Assembly (NCBI RefSeq): GCF_033242265.1
Contig: NZ_BTFW01000001.1
Coordinates: 2,221,001 to 2,285,000 of the forward strand
DNA length: 64,000 nt
Reading direction: 5' to 3'
DNA from: Novosphingobium sp. IK01
GTDB taxonomy: Bacteria > Pseudomonadota > Alphaproteobacteria > Sphingomonadales > Sphingomonadaceae
Every line of letters begins with the position of its first letter. Within the stretch, counting starts at the first letter, position 1. The position numbers and the translations under genes are program-made. The notes under the pieces were generated by a model. That model worked only from the letters and a program-made list of their open reading frames with translations. It searched no databases and had not been told where the DNA came from. This document shows positions 16,931 to 24,877 of this stretch, piece after piece.

Positions 16931-16982
16931 AAAAAAGGCGCCTCCCGCAAGCCCGTAAGGGAGCGGAAAGGCGCCTTTTTGC
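16931..16982. terminator. Bidirectional terminator between rhlE-like and kinase genes
   Basis: The outer arms AAAAAGGCGCC (about 16932-16942) and GGCGCCTTTTT (about 16970-16980) pair and enclose a smaller imperfect stem. On the minus strand the T-run follows the hairpin downstream of the helicase gene; the other side could act in the opposite direction. Confidence 0.65.
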
Positions 16983-17028
16983 AACCGCGACCGGGGACGA
17001 TCCCCGATTCCGGCCTCTTTATCGACGG

Positions 17029-18558
17029 TCAGACGACGCGACGAACCTTGTTGCGGTGCTGACCGGTCGTGGTGTTGCCGCGCGGGCGGAACCGACGCTT
17101 GGCCGCGCCTTCGGCCCCCGCGTCATGACGGCCGCCGTCATGACGCGGGCCTTCCTGACGGGCACCTTCGTGACGGGGGCCATCCGCACGGCGGCCTCCA
17201 CCGTTACGGACGCCCTCGCTGCGGGGCCCTTCGTTGCGGCCCCCATCGCGACGCGCACCACCTTCACCGCGACCGCCATCACGGCGGCCCGCATCGCTGC
17301 GGCCCCCGTCGCGGCGACCGCCATCACGGCGACCATGGCCCTGTTCGCGGCGGCCCTCGTTTTCCTCGCCCGCCGGGCGACGGACCGGCGCGGGCAGGCG
17401 CGCGGCTTCGGCCAGGAAGTTCTCGGGCAGCGGCATGACTTCGGGCTTGACCTTGGTCAGGCGTTCGATGTCGCGCAGGTAAGGCTTTTCATCGGGCGCA
17501 CAGAAGCTGATCGCCACGCCATCGGCCCCGGCGCGCGCGGTGCGGCCGATGCGGTGAACGTACTGTTCGGGCACGTTGGGCAGTTCGAAGTTGAACACAT
17601 GGCTCACCCCCGAAACGTCGATGCCGCGCGCGGCGATGTCGGTGGCGACCAGAATCGGGCACGAACCCTGGCGGAAGGCTTCAAGCGCGGCGGTGCGCTG
17701 GGCCTGGCTCTTGTTGCCGTGGATCGCGCGGGCGTCGATGCCCGCCGCACCCAGATTGCGGGCCACGCGGTCGGCGCCGTGCTTGGTGCGGGTAAAGACG
17801 ATGCCGCGGTCGAGTTCCTTGCTCGCCAGCATGCGGCGCACGGTCAGCGAAAGCAGCGCCTGCTTTTCGGGCTGGTTGAGGAAGCTCACATACTGTTCGA
17901 CGCGCTCGGCCGTGGTCGACTGCGGCGCAACCTCGACACGGACCGGGTTCTTGATGAACTGCTTGCCCAGATCCTCGATCGACTTGGGCATGGTGGCCGA
18001 AAAGAACAGGCTCTGGCGCTTGGCGGGCAGCAGGTTGGCCACGCGCTTGAGCGCATGGATGAAGCCCAGGTCCATCATCTGGTCGGCTTCGTCGAGCACG
18101 AAGATCTCGGTGCGACCAATGGTCAGCGCGCGGCTGTCGATGAGGTCGAGCAGGCGGCCGGGGGTGGCGACGAGCACGTCGACGCCGGGCACCAGACGGC
18201 GGGCCTGCTTGCCGATGGGAATGCCGCCGAACACGCAATCGACCGAAAGCTTCAGGTTCTTGGCATAGCCCTTCATGTTCTCGGCGATCTGCGCGGCGAG
18301 TTCACGGGTGGGCGAGAGCACCAGCATGCGGCACGAGGCCGGCTTGCGGGGCTGCGGATCAGCCGCCAGGCGGTGGAGCGAGGGCAGCGCGAAGGCAGCG
18401 GTCTTGCCGGTGCCGGTCTGCGCGATGCCGAGGAGATCGCGCCCTTCGAGCAGCGCGGGAATCGACTGGCGCTGGATCGGGGTGGGATCGCTGTAGCCCT
18501 TGGTTTCGAGCGCACGAAGAATGGGCTCGGCAAGGCCAAGGTCGGAAAAATAGGACAT
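17029..18558 (-). CDS. rhlE: DEAD-box ATP-dependent RNA helicase (RhlE type)
   Basis: The 509-residue protein has the complete helicase core: the Q motif (YSDPTPIQRQSIP), motif I GTGKT, Ia PTRELAAQI, II DEAD, III SAT, V ATDIAARGID and VI HRIGRTARAG, all within about residues 1-380. The C-terminal tail of about 110 residues is a basic, Arg/Gly-rich low-complexity region made of RRDGGR-like repeats ending in KVRRVV, typical of RNA-binding tails in RhlE/CsdA helicases. It remodels structured RNA, for example in ribosome assembly or at low temperature. It has a promoter about 225 bp upstream and a long leader. Confidence 0.93.
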   Translation of the reverse strand: MSYFSDLGLAEPILRALETKGYSDPTPIQRQSIPALLEGRDLLGIAQTGTGKTAAFALPSLHRLAADPQPRKPASCRMLVLSPTRELAAQIAENMKGYAKNLKLSVDCVFGGIPIGKQARRLVPGVDVLVATPGRLLDLIDSRALTIGRTEIFVLDEADQMMDLGFIHALKRVANLLPAKRQSLFFSATMPKSIEDLGKQFIKNPVRVEVAPQSTTAERVEQYVSFLNQPEKQALLSLTVRRMLASKELDRGIVFTRTKHGADRVARNLGAAGIDARAIHGNKSQAQRTAALEAFRQGSCPILVATDIAARGIDVSGVSHVFNFELPNVPEQYVHRIGRTARAGADGVAISFCAPDEKPYLRDIERLTKVKPEVMPLPENFLAEAARLPAPVRRPAGEENEGRREQGHGRRDGGRRDGGRSDAGRRDGGRGEGGARRDGGRNEGPRSEGVRNGGGRRADGPRHEGARQEGPRHDGGRHDAGAEGAAKRRFRPRGNTTTGQHRNKVRRVV

Positions 18559-18784
18559 GAAATTCCAATGCTTTCAAGTGCCTCCCGGAACATTGCAGCC
18601 AAACAGGGCCTGCAAACCGGGGCGCGGGTCGAACGTGCGACCCCTTGCGTGAATAGGGAGGCGGGTGGGGCACGATGCGCTTGGCCGGGGCGGATCAGGC
18701 CATGCAACTCGGCCGATCTCACGCTTGCCCGGGCCTCTGGCACCGACCGCACTTGGCAGCCGGGACATCGCACCTGCTTCGCTG

Positions 18785-18813
18785 CATATAGGCCAAAACC
18801 GCCTGTTGCGCAA
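18785..18813 (-). promoter_or_regulatory. Candidate rhlE promoter giving a long 5' leader
   Basis: On the minus strand TTGCGC (18808-18813) is followed after exactly 17 nt by TATATG (18785-18790). Transcription would start near 18778, leaving an untranslated leader of about 220 nt (18559-18778) with no supported ORF. The -10 equals that of the candidate rpoB promoter. Confidence 0.55.
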
Positions 18814-18878
18814 GGTTCTTGGGGAAAAGCCCTCGCGCGGCCTTCCTTGCGCCCCCCACCCGGCCCGCACGAAGCGCC

Positions 18879-18907
18879 TTGCCAGCGCCGTTTTTCAGGC
18901 TTATCGG
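18879..18907 (+). promoter_or_regulatory. Candidate promoter of the riboswitch-GDT1 transcript
   Basis: TTGCCA (18879-18884), a 17-nt spacer and TATCGG (18902-18907) place a start near 18914, right at the 5' edge of the riboswitch. The same -10 appears before rpmH. Confidence 0.5.
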
Positions 18908-18914
18908 CCCTTTC

Positions 18915-19052
18915 ACGTCACTTGGGGAGTAGCCGCCGCGCATCGCGCGGTGCCCAGCGTCAACATACTTGGCCGAGAGGCCATGGCGCGGGAAGCGGCG
19001 CACCGGACAAGCCCTCACACGGCCAGACCGGGCGCCACGGGCGAGACCAATG
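18915..19052 (+). ncRNA. yybP-ykoY manganese riboswitch
   Basis: The three invariant segments of the yybP-ykoY aptamer occur in order: GGGGAGTAGCC (18924-18934), GCGTCAACATACT (18958-18969) and GGGCGAGACC (about 19039-19048). A CCGCGC-ATC-GCGCGG hairpin (18936-18950) fits between the first two, and TTGG (5') can pair with CCAA (3') to close the base stem. The family binds Mn2+ and turns on Mn export genes. Downstream is a GDT1-family gene, a classic target. A 9-bp inverted repeat (19072-19080 with 19113-19121) next to the weak GGA ribosome site may be the expression platform. Recognition is from conserved motifs; covariance scoring was not possible. Confidence 0.88.
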
Positions 19053-19136
19053 GCAGCTTCGCGATTCGCTCGGCCGGGCGGGATGGCGCAGTTGTCGTTT
19101 GTCTCGATGGTTCGCCCGGCCCCGGATTGCTTAGCC

Positions 19137-19724
19137 ATGGCGCCTCTTCTCGAAGCCTTTTCCACCTCCACCGCCGTCGTCGCCCTCGCCGAGATCGGCG
19201 ACAAGACCCAATTGCTGGCCATCGTGCTGGCCACGCGCTTCAAGCGCCCCCTCCCGATCGTGGCGGGCATTCTGGTGGCCACGATCGTCAACCATTTCCT
19301 CGCCGCCCTCGTCGGCGTGGTCGCGGCCGACCTGCTCGACGGGCAATGGTTCCACTATGCCGTGGCAGCCGGGTTCATCGCGATGGGCCTGTGGACGCTC
19401 GTTCCCGACACGCTCGACGACGAGGACGACACCAAGAGCCCGGCCCGCTTCGGCGCGTTCCTGACCACGGTGGTCGCCTTCTTCCTCGTCGAGATGGGCG
19501 ACAAGACACAGGTCGCCACGATCGCGCTGGGCGCGCGCTTCCACGATGCGGTCGCGGTCACCTGTGGCACCACGCTGGGCATGATGATCGCCAATGTGCC
19601 CGCCGTGTTCCTCGGCAATGCGCTGATCGCGCGGGTGCCGATGGTGGCCGTGCGCATGGTCGCGGCGGCGCTGTTCCTGGGCATCGGCGTCTGGCTGCTC
19701 GCGCAGACCGCCGGGCTGGTCTGA
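19137..19724 (+). CDS. GDT1/TMEM165 (UPF0016) family manganese/cation exporter
   Basis: The 195-residue membrane protein contains the two family signatures, ALAEIGDKTQLLAIVLA and FLVEMGDKTQVATIALG, one in each three-helix half, in inverted-repeat topology. Bacterial members export Mn2+ (MneA-like); eukaryotic members exchange Ca2+/Mn2+ for H+. The start is the ATG at 19137 just before the first helix; longer in-frame extension would run through the riboswitch and is rejected. Control by the upstream yybP-ykoY element strongly supports a Mn2+ detoxification role. Confidence 0.93.
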   Translation: MAPLLEAFSTSTAVVALAEIGDKTQLLAIVLATRFKRPLPIVAGILVATIVNHFLAALVGVVAADLLDGQWFHYAVAAGFIAMGLWTLVPDTLDDEDDTKSPARFGAFLTTVVAFFLVEMGDKTQVATIALGARFHDAVAVTCGTTLGMMIANVPAVFLGNALIARVPMVAVRMVAAALFLGIGVWLLAQTAGLV

Positions 19725-19736
19725 CAGGAGCCCCTG

Positions 19737-19770
19737 CCCTGCTTCCGAAAAGCCCGGAAGCAGGGCCTCC
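19737..19770. terminator. Hairpin terminator between convergent genes
   Basis: CCCTGCTTCCG (19737-19747) pairs perfectly with CGGAAGCAGGG (19755-19765) across a 7-nt loop, in the short gap after the GDT1 gene. There is no long T-run, so efficiency is uncertain. Confidence 0.6.
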
Positions 19771-19773
19771 CCC

Positions 19774-19815
19774 TTATTACTCGCCCGTTATTACTGGCCC
19801 GTTATTACTGGCCTG
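19774..19815. repeat. Three tandem 14-bp repeats carrying stop codons
   Basis: Three consecutive copies of TTATTACTSGCCYG (19774-19787, 19788-19801, 19802-19815) overlap the 3' end of the leftward gene. On the minus strand each copy contains TAATAA. Since 14 is not a multiple of 3, the copies provide stop codons in all three frames. Confidence 0.85.
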
Positions 19816-20431
19816 CGGGCTTGTCGCCCTTGGCAGGCGCGGGTTCGGCATCGCGTTCGCGGGCCAGACGCGCGTCGTATTCCTTTTCGAGCTGTTCGAC
19901 GCGGGCCTGTTCGTCGGCGGCATCCTTGTCGATGGTCTGGAGGCGACGTTCGCGCTCCTGCTCGATCAGCTTGCCGAACTGCACGTCGCCGCTCTGCTTC
20001 TTTTCGGCATAGGCATCGTGGATCAGGCGCGTGGTGCAGCCCGAAGCCCCGCCCGAGCCGACCGGCGAGCACGAATTGATGCCCGCAGCGCCGACCGTCT
20101 CATAAGCCCGCACGCGATCGGTCCAGGTCTGGTTGCGCGGATCGTTGGGATTGTCGCGCAGGGCGGTGGGGATGCGATAGCGTTCGGCTTCGTCCTTGCG
20201 GGCGCAGACCGTGATCTGGCCAGCGGTCGAAGCCGGGCAGGGATCGTCGCCATAGACGATCAGCTGGTTGACCTTCTCGCCGTTATCGACCGGGCCATCG
20301 ACCTGCCCGGCATCAACTGGATTAGCGGTCTTGCCCGGTGCCGCTGCCAGAGCACCCGACGGGATCGCCGCCACGGCCAGAACAACCGGCGCAAGGGCCA
20401 GAAAACGGAAGCGTGAGGCAGCAAAGGACAT
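19805..20431 (-). CDS. Secreted hypothetical protein with C-terminal coiled coil
   Basis: The 208-residue protein has a Sec signal peptide (FLALAPVVLAVAAIPSGALAA), a domain with several cysteines (DDPCPASTAGQITVCARKDEAERYRIP and INSCSPVGSGGASGCTTRL), and a charged coiled-coil tail (KLIEQERERRLQTIDKDAADEQARVEQLEKEYDARLARER). I do not recognise a characterised family; the CPAS...TVCARKDEAERYRIP pattern looks like a conserved alphaproteobacterial periplasmic domain of unknown function. ATG at 20431 follows GGAGAGAAGA. The gene ends inside tandem 14-bp stop-codon repeats. Confidence 0.75.
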   Translation of the reverse strand: MSFAASRFRFLALAPVVLAVAAIPSGALAAAPGKTANPVDAGQVDGPVDNGEKVNQLIVYGDDPCPASTAGQITVCARKDEAERYRIPTALRDNPNDPRNQTWTDRVRAYETVGAAGINSCSPVGSGGASGCTTRLIHDAYAEKKQSGDVQFGKLIEQERERRLQTIDKDAADEQARVEQLEKEYDARLARERDAEPAPAKGDKPAGQ

Positions 20432-20583
20432 GATCGGTCTTCTCTCCAGCGCGCAAACCGGACCGCCAGAGGCAAGGTGCTTCCGGCGGGCCTTCATGGG
20501 CTTGCCCGACTATACGCCGGACGGCCCGAAATTGATAGATGAGGCAGGCAGATGAGAATGGCGCGCCCGCAGGCACGCCTCCC

Positions 20584-21099
20584 TCAGATCCGCTCCGACA
20601 GCTTGATCGCCGCGCGGCACCCCAGACGGATCGCATTGAACAGCAACGGATAGGCCGGGGTCTTTTCCGCGCCCGCTGCCAGTGCGGCGTCGCGGTGGGC
20701 GCGCTCGTCGTCGCGGAATTCGCGGATCGCGTCGGACAGTTCAGGGTCCGCATCGCCCAGTTCTTCGAGCTGCTCGGTATAGTGGCGGTCGATCTCGGTC
20801 TCGATGGCCGCCGTGCAGGCCATGGCCGCGCGCGGCCCCATCAGCGCCGTGGCCGCGCCGAGCGCAAAACCGGCCACCGACCACACCGGGCTGAGCGCCG
20901 TGGGGCGCACCCCGCGCCGGGCGATCAGTTCATCGAAACGGGCGCGATGATCCTCTTCCTGACGCGCCATTTCCACGATCTCGGCCGAATCCGGCCCGCG
21001 ATCCCCCATGACCGCCAGTTGCCCGGCATAGATCCGCGTGGCGCCAAATTCGCCCGCCTGGTCCACGCGGATGATCCGCGCGATATCGATACGGCTCAT
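20584..21099 (-). CDS. coq7: 3-demethoxyubiquinol 3-hydroxylase Coq7
   Basis: The 171-residue protein is a di-iron carboxylate hydroxylase of ubiquinone biosynthesis. Iron-ligand motifs are visible: E in QAGEFGA (about residue 17), EEDH (about 49-52), E in ETEIDRHY, and EFRDDERAHRD. It catalyses the penultimate ubiquinone step at the inner-membrane surface. The gene starts 16 bp after the dsbB stop, in the same leftward operon. Confidence 0.95.
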   Translation of the reverse strand: MSRIDIARIIRVDQAGEFGATRIYAGQLAVMGDRGPDSAEIVEMARQEEDHRARFDELIARRGVRPTALSPVWSVAGFALGAATALMGPRAAMACTAAIETEIDRHYTEQLEELGDADPELSDAIREFRDDERAHRDAALAAGAEKTPAYPLLFNAIRLGCRAAIKLSERI

Positions 21100-21115
21100 T
21101 GCCTCAAGCTCTCCC

Positions 21116-21616
21116 TCAGGCTCGCTGGGCCCGTCCCCGCACTGCCAGCACCACGATCGCCAGCGCCGCAGGAACCGAGAACAGGAAGTTGTAACCAGCC
21201 ATGCTGATGTCCATCAGTGTCCAGGCCGGGGTGTCGCACCGCACCAGCGGCGCGGCCAGAATGGCGGCGAGCGGATCGCCCTCGATATGGTTGGTCGAGC
21301 AGGTCGTGATGCCCTCCCACCAGTGATATTCGACGCCCGCGTGAAAAGCCCCGATCAGCCCGCTCGACAAGACGCCGAGCCCGGCCAGGATCACCAGCAC
21401 CGTGCTTTCCGGGTGTCCCCGGCGCAGCAGGGCCAGAATGGCCAGGGCAATGGCCGCGATATGGCCATAGCGCTGCCACCAGCACATCTCGCACGGCGCC
21501 AGGCCGAACCCGAACTGGGCAACCAGCGCGGTGGCCATCGCCACGGCGGGAACCGCCAGCGCCAGCACCAGCGCGAGGGATGCCGCACGCGGTGCGGCTG
21601 GAGCATGTTGAACCAT
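21116..21616 (-). CDS. DsbB-like disulfide bond formation protein
   Basis: The 166-residue inner-membrane protein has four predicted TM helices. The first redox pair is CEMC in APCEMCWWQRYGH; the second pair is probably the Cys in ITTCSTN and LVRCDTP. DsbB re-oxidises DsbA using ubiquinone, fitting the neighbouring coq7. The start lies 11 bp after the ctpA stop, suggesting co-transcription. No dsbA is seen in the window. Confidence 0.9.
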   Translation of the reverse strand: MVQHAPAAPRAASLALVLALAVPAVAMATALVAQFGFGLAPCEMCWWQRYGHIAAIALAILALLRRGHPESTVLVILAGLGVLSSGLIGAFHAGVEYHWWEGITTCSTNHIEGDPLAAILAAPLVRCDTPAWTLMDISMAGYNFLFSVPAALAIVVLAVRGRAQRA

Positions 21617-21627
21617 CTGGTCCGCCT

Positions 21628-22977
21628 TTACTTCCTGTGCAGCGCGGCAAGCGCCGTGGGCGTGGTCCGCTCCAGGGTCTGCACGGCATAATAGAGCTGG
21701 AAATCGTCGATGCCCTTGGCCTTGAGTTGCTCGGGCGTCATCTTGAAACGCGGATCGTCGATCTTGTCCTTTTCGAGATCCTTGTCATCCTTGATCTCGT
21801 TGATCAGGTGGCGGCGCAAGTCGCTCTCGCGATAGGAGCGCAGCGCGCGCTTGCGCAAGTCGGGGTCGGAAATCTGCGGCACGGCGATGTCGGGCTCGAT
21901 CCCGCCTTCCTGCACCGACCGGCCCGAGGGCGTGTAATAGCGCGCCGTGGTCAGCTTGAGCGCGGCATCCTTGCCCAGCGGGATCAGCGTCTGCACGCTG
22001 CCCTTGCCAAAGCTGCGCTGGCCCATGATCAGCGCGCGGTGCTGGTCCTGAAGCGCGCCCGAGACGATTTCGGAAGCCGAGGCCGAGCCTTCGTCGATCA
22101 GCACGATCATCGGCAGGCCCCGCGCGATGTCGCCGGGATGGGCCGAATAGATCGCATTGTCGTCGGCCTCGCGCCCGCGCTGCGAAACGATGGTGCCGCT
22201 GTCGAGGAAATCGTCGGACAGGGAAACCGCCTCTTCGAGCAAGCCCCCCGGATTGCCGCGCAAGTCGAGCACGACGCCCGCCAGATGGCCGCCAGCCTGA
22301 GTCTTGCCGGCCTGCGCCTTGATCGCCTGAAAGGCCTGCGCGACTTGCGCCCCCACGTTCATGCTGAACGAGGAGACCGAGATCACGCCCACGTTGTCCT
22401 TCACCTTCCACTCGACCGGCTTCAACTCGATCACCCGGCGCGTCAGCGTGAATTCGAGCGGCTCGTCATGGCCGGGACGATAGACGGTCAGCTTGATCTG
22501 GCTGCCGGGGGGGCCGCGCATCTGGTCGACCGCCTCGTCGAGCGAGCCGCCATAGATCAGCTTGCCATCGAGATGCGTGATGTAGTCCCCCGCCTTGATC
22601 CCGCCCAGATCACCCGGCGTGCCCTTCATCGGCGCGATGACCTTGACCGCGCCATCGTCGAGCGTGACCGACAGACCCAGGCCACCATAAGCCCCCTCGG
22701 TCTGGGTGCGCAGGTTCTCGAAATCGCGCGCCTCAAGATAGGCGCTGTGCGGATCGAGCGTGGCCAGCATACCGTCGATGGCGCCCTTGATCAGGGTGTC
22801 GTCGTCGACCGGCTCGACATAGTTGGTCTTGATCTTCTCGTAGATGGTCGCAAGCTTGGCAAATTGGGGCCCGGTGCGTGAATCCACGGCCGCAAGGCCC
22901 GCAGTGGCCACCGGCAAGACCGCCACTGCGGTCACCAGCGCCGTTGCGCGCAGCAGGGAAGCAAGCGGTTTGGCCAT
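21628..22977 (-). CDS. ctpA: Carboxy-terminal processing protease CtpA (S41 family)
   Basis: The 449-residue exported protease has an N-terminal signal sequence (LLRATALVTAVAVLPVATAGLA). A PDZ domain follows (about residues 90-170, GGLGLSVTLDD...GTPGDLGGIKAGDYITHLDG), then the S41 core with catalytic Ser in EGSASASEIV and Lys in FGKGSVQ. It trims envelope proteins and in other bacteria acts on peptidoglycan hydrolases. ATG at 22977 is used; a TTG at 22983 has a better-spaced GGAAAG and is an alternative. It follows the EnvC-like gene, a common pairing. Confidence 0.93.
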   Translation of the reverse strand: MAKPLASLLRATALVTAVAVLPVATAGLAAVDSRTGPQFAKLATIYEKIKTNYVEPVDDDTLIKGAIDGMLATLDPHSAYLEARDFENLRTQTEGAYGGLGLSVTLDDGAVKVIAPMKGTPGDLGGIKAGDYITHLDGKLIYGGSLDEAVDQMRGPPGSQIKLTVYRPGHDEPLEFTLTRRVIELKPVEWKVKDNVGVISVSSFSMNVGAQVAQAFQAIKAQAGKTQAGGHLAGVVLDLRGNPGGLLEEAVSLSDDFLDSGTIVSQRGREADDNAIYSAHPGDIARGLPMIVLIDEGSASASEIVSGALQDQHRALIMGQRSFGKGSVQTLIPLGKDAALKLTTARYYTPSGRSVQEGGIEPDIAVPQISDPDLRKRALRSYRESDLRRHLINEIKDDKDLEKDKIDDPRFKMTPEQLKAKGIDDFQLYYAVQTLERTTPTALAALHRK

Positions 22978-23095
22978 GGGCAAGTCGGACTTTCCTTGCG
23001 TAGAGCGCTGAGCCCCTACGGATTTCAGGCGGCAGGAGTGCCAATCGAAGGCTTGTATAGCGCCCGGTGCCTGAACGCCAGATGGAGTTGGCCCC

Positions 23096-23145
23096 TCACC
23101 CCTGCCCCCTCACCCACGCCCCATCACCCCAACTCCCTCACCCAT
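23096..23145. repeat. Tandem 14-bp repeat spanning the stop of the EnvC-like gene
   Basis: Four degenerate copies of a C-rich CTCACCC-type unit occur with exact 14-bp spacing. On the minus strand TGA codons fall at 23138-23140 (the true stop), 23124-23126, 23110-23112 and 23096-23098, covering all three frames. Confidence 0.75.
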
Positions 23146-24385
23146 GCAGGACTCCCAGCGGATTGATCGGCGCGCCATCCTTGCGCAGCTCGACCGTCAC
23201 TTGCGGACGGGCGGGCGCGGCAATGCCCAGTGGCGAACCTTGCACCACCTTGTCGCCCACGCCCACGTCGATCCGCCCCATCCCCGTTATCAGCGAGGTC
23301 CAGCCCCCGTCGTGCTCGACGATCACGATCTGGCCATAGCCGCGATAGGGCCCGGCAAAGGCCACCCGCCCCGCGGCCGGGGCAACGATCTGGGCCGAAG
23401 GCACCGGGGCGATGGTCAGCCCCTGCGCCGCGCCGGTCGCCCCCTGCTCGCCAAAGCCGGTCGTGACCCGGCCCGCCACCGGCAGGATCCAGGCCAGATG
23501 CTGCGCCTCGCGCTGCAAGGGATCGGCGTCCTCGACCATCAGCACCGCACCGGGATGGTCGGGCCGCTGGACCGGACCGGGCAATGCGGCGAGCAGGTCG
23601 CGCATCTGTCCCTCGCGCCCCAGTTGCTGCATCAGGGCCGCCAGATCGCGGGTCTGTTCGGCCAGCGCGAGGGCATGGTCGTTCTCGCGCGAGGCATTGC
23701 CATTGGCCGCGCGGCTGGTGATGCGCTGGCGGCTTTCGAGCGCGGCCAGATCGGTGCGGCGCTGGGCCAGGGTCACCGCGCTCGCGCGCAGGCGCTGGCC
23801 TTCGCTGCGGGCCTGCTCCTGCAAGGCCCGCCCGCGCACGATGGCGCTGCGCAAGGGCGCCGTGCTGCGGCGGACCTGCGGCAACATGGTTTCGAGCACG
23901 GCGCGCAAATAGACCGTCTCGCGCAGCGAATCCGCCCGCATCAGGCTGAAGGCCAGCGGGCGCCGCGCCATCAGTTCGAGCGCGGCGGTCAGCCGCACGA
24001 CCGGTTCCTGTCGCGCGGCCATGCGCGCGCGCAGATCGGCGCGTTCACGGTCGATCAGGGCAATGCGCGCCTCGCCCATGCGGATTTCGGCTTCGGACTG
24101 CTGGATGCGTGCGGCAATCGCGGCGGCCTCGCGCGCGGTCTTGTCGGCAGCGGCCGTAGCGGCGCGGGCCTGTGCCTCCAGCGTTTCGCCCCGCTTGCGC
24201 GCCTCGACCAGTGCGGCCTGGGCCTGCCGCAAGGCTTGCCCCGCCTCCCCCGCGCTCTGATAGGCCGCGCCCGCTTGCGCCCCGGCAACCTGCCACAGGG
24301 CCAGCGCCGCCAGCGCGCCGCCAGCCAGCACGAGCCCGGCCCGCTGCGCCCGCGCCGACGCGCCAGAGAGGCGCCGCGCGATCAT
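23138..24385 (-). CDS. EnvC-like murein hydrolase activator (degenerate M23/LytM)
   Basis: The 415-residue protein has an N-terminal hydrophobic export signal and a long coiled coil (about residues 45-260). A C-terminal LytM domain follows (IVAPAAGRVAFAGPYRGYGQIVIVEHDGGWTSLITGMGRIDVGVGDKV). The zinc ligands of active LytM enzymes are missing: HxGxD is replaced by AQGLTIAPV and the HxH motif by LITGM. This is expected of EnvC-type proteins that activate amidases at the division site. Its start overlaps the rlmH stop as ATGA. ctpA lies downstream. Confidence 0.88.
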   Translation of the reverse strand: MIARRLSGASARAQRAGLVLAGGALAALALWQVAGAQAGAAYQSAGEAGQALRQAQAALVEARKRGETLEAQARAATAAADKTAREAAAIAARIQQSEAEIRMGEARIALIDRERADLRARMAARQEPVVRLTAALELMARRPLAFSLMRADSLRETVYLRAVLETMLPQVRRSTAPLRSAIVRGRALQEQARSEGQRLRASAVTLAQRRTDLAALESRQRITSRAANGNASRENDHALALAEQTRDLAALMQQLGREGQMRDLLAALPGPVQRPDHPGAVLMVEDADPLQREAQHLAWILPVAGRVTTGFGEQGATGAAQGLTIAPVPSAQIVAPAAGRVAFAGPYRGYGQIVIVEHDGGWTSLITGMGRIDVGVGDKVVQGSPLGIAAPARPQVTVELRKDGAPINPLGVLHG

Positions 24386-24807
24386 CCTTCGCGGTGATAG
24401 GGGTGGCCAGCGATGATGCTGGTCGCCCGCCAGAGCTGTTCGGCCAGCATCGCGCGGGCCAACATGTGGGGCCAGGTCGCCGCGCCAAAGGCGAGCAAAA
24501 GGTCCGCCTTGTCGCGCAAGGCCTCGTCATGGCCATCGGCGGCCCCGATCAGAAAGCGCGCCTCGCGCACGCCATCGTCGCGCCAACGGCCCAGAATGCG
24601 GGCAAATTCGCTGGAAGTCAGCTGCTTCCCGCGCTCGTCCATGGTGACGATCCGCGTGGGGGTGGCCGTAATCGGGGGGATCGTCCCGCCCTTGTCGGGC
24701 AGTTCGGTGACCTTGAAACCCCAGGTCACGCGCCTGCCATAGCGCTCGACCAGCTCGGCCTCGGGCGAGCGGCCGATCTTTCCACGGGCGATGATGTGCA
24801 ACAACAT
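24382..24807 (-). CDS. rlmH: 23S rRNA pseudouridine1915 N3-methyltransferase RlmH
   Basis: The 141-residue SPOUT methyltransferase is slightly shorter than the usual 155 residues. Visible signatures are VTMDERGKQLTSSEFA, the knot motif LIGAADGHDE (usually IGGxxG) and the C-terminal AMLAEQLWRATSIIAGHPYHR. It methylates helix 69 of 23S rRNA in 70S ribosomes. The stop overlaps the EnvC-like start. Adjacent rsfS is the usual partner. Confidence 0.95.
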   Translation of the reverse strand: MLLHIIARGKIGRSPEAELVERYGRRVTWGFKVTELPDKGGTIPPITATPTRIVTMDERGKQLTSSEFARILGRWRDDGVREARFLIGAADGHDEALRDKADLLLAFGAATWPHMLARAMLAEQLWRATSIIAGHPYHREG

Positions 24808-24877
24808 CCCCCTGCCTTAAGCGAATTGATCGGCTTTGGCAGGAGGATTTGTGCCATCGGCATCCCCCGATGCGCAT

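Noticed and set aside
18665..18968. ORFs in the rhlE/GDT1 gap
   Set aside because: They read through the promoters and riboswitch and have no ribosome site; the RNA motifs explain the conservation better.
15247..19134. 1295-codon plus-strand frame
   Set aside because: It runs antisense through two leftward kinase/helicase genes and across a terminator and riboswitch region.
23138..24385. Active M23 endopeptidase
   Set aside because: Zinc-binding His and Asp positions are replaced, which fits an EnvC-type activator instead.
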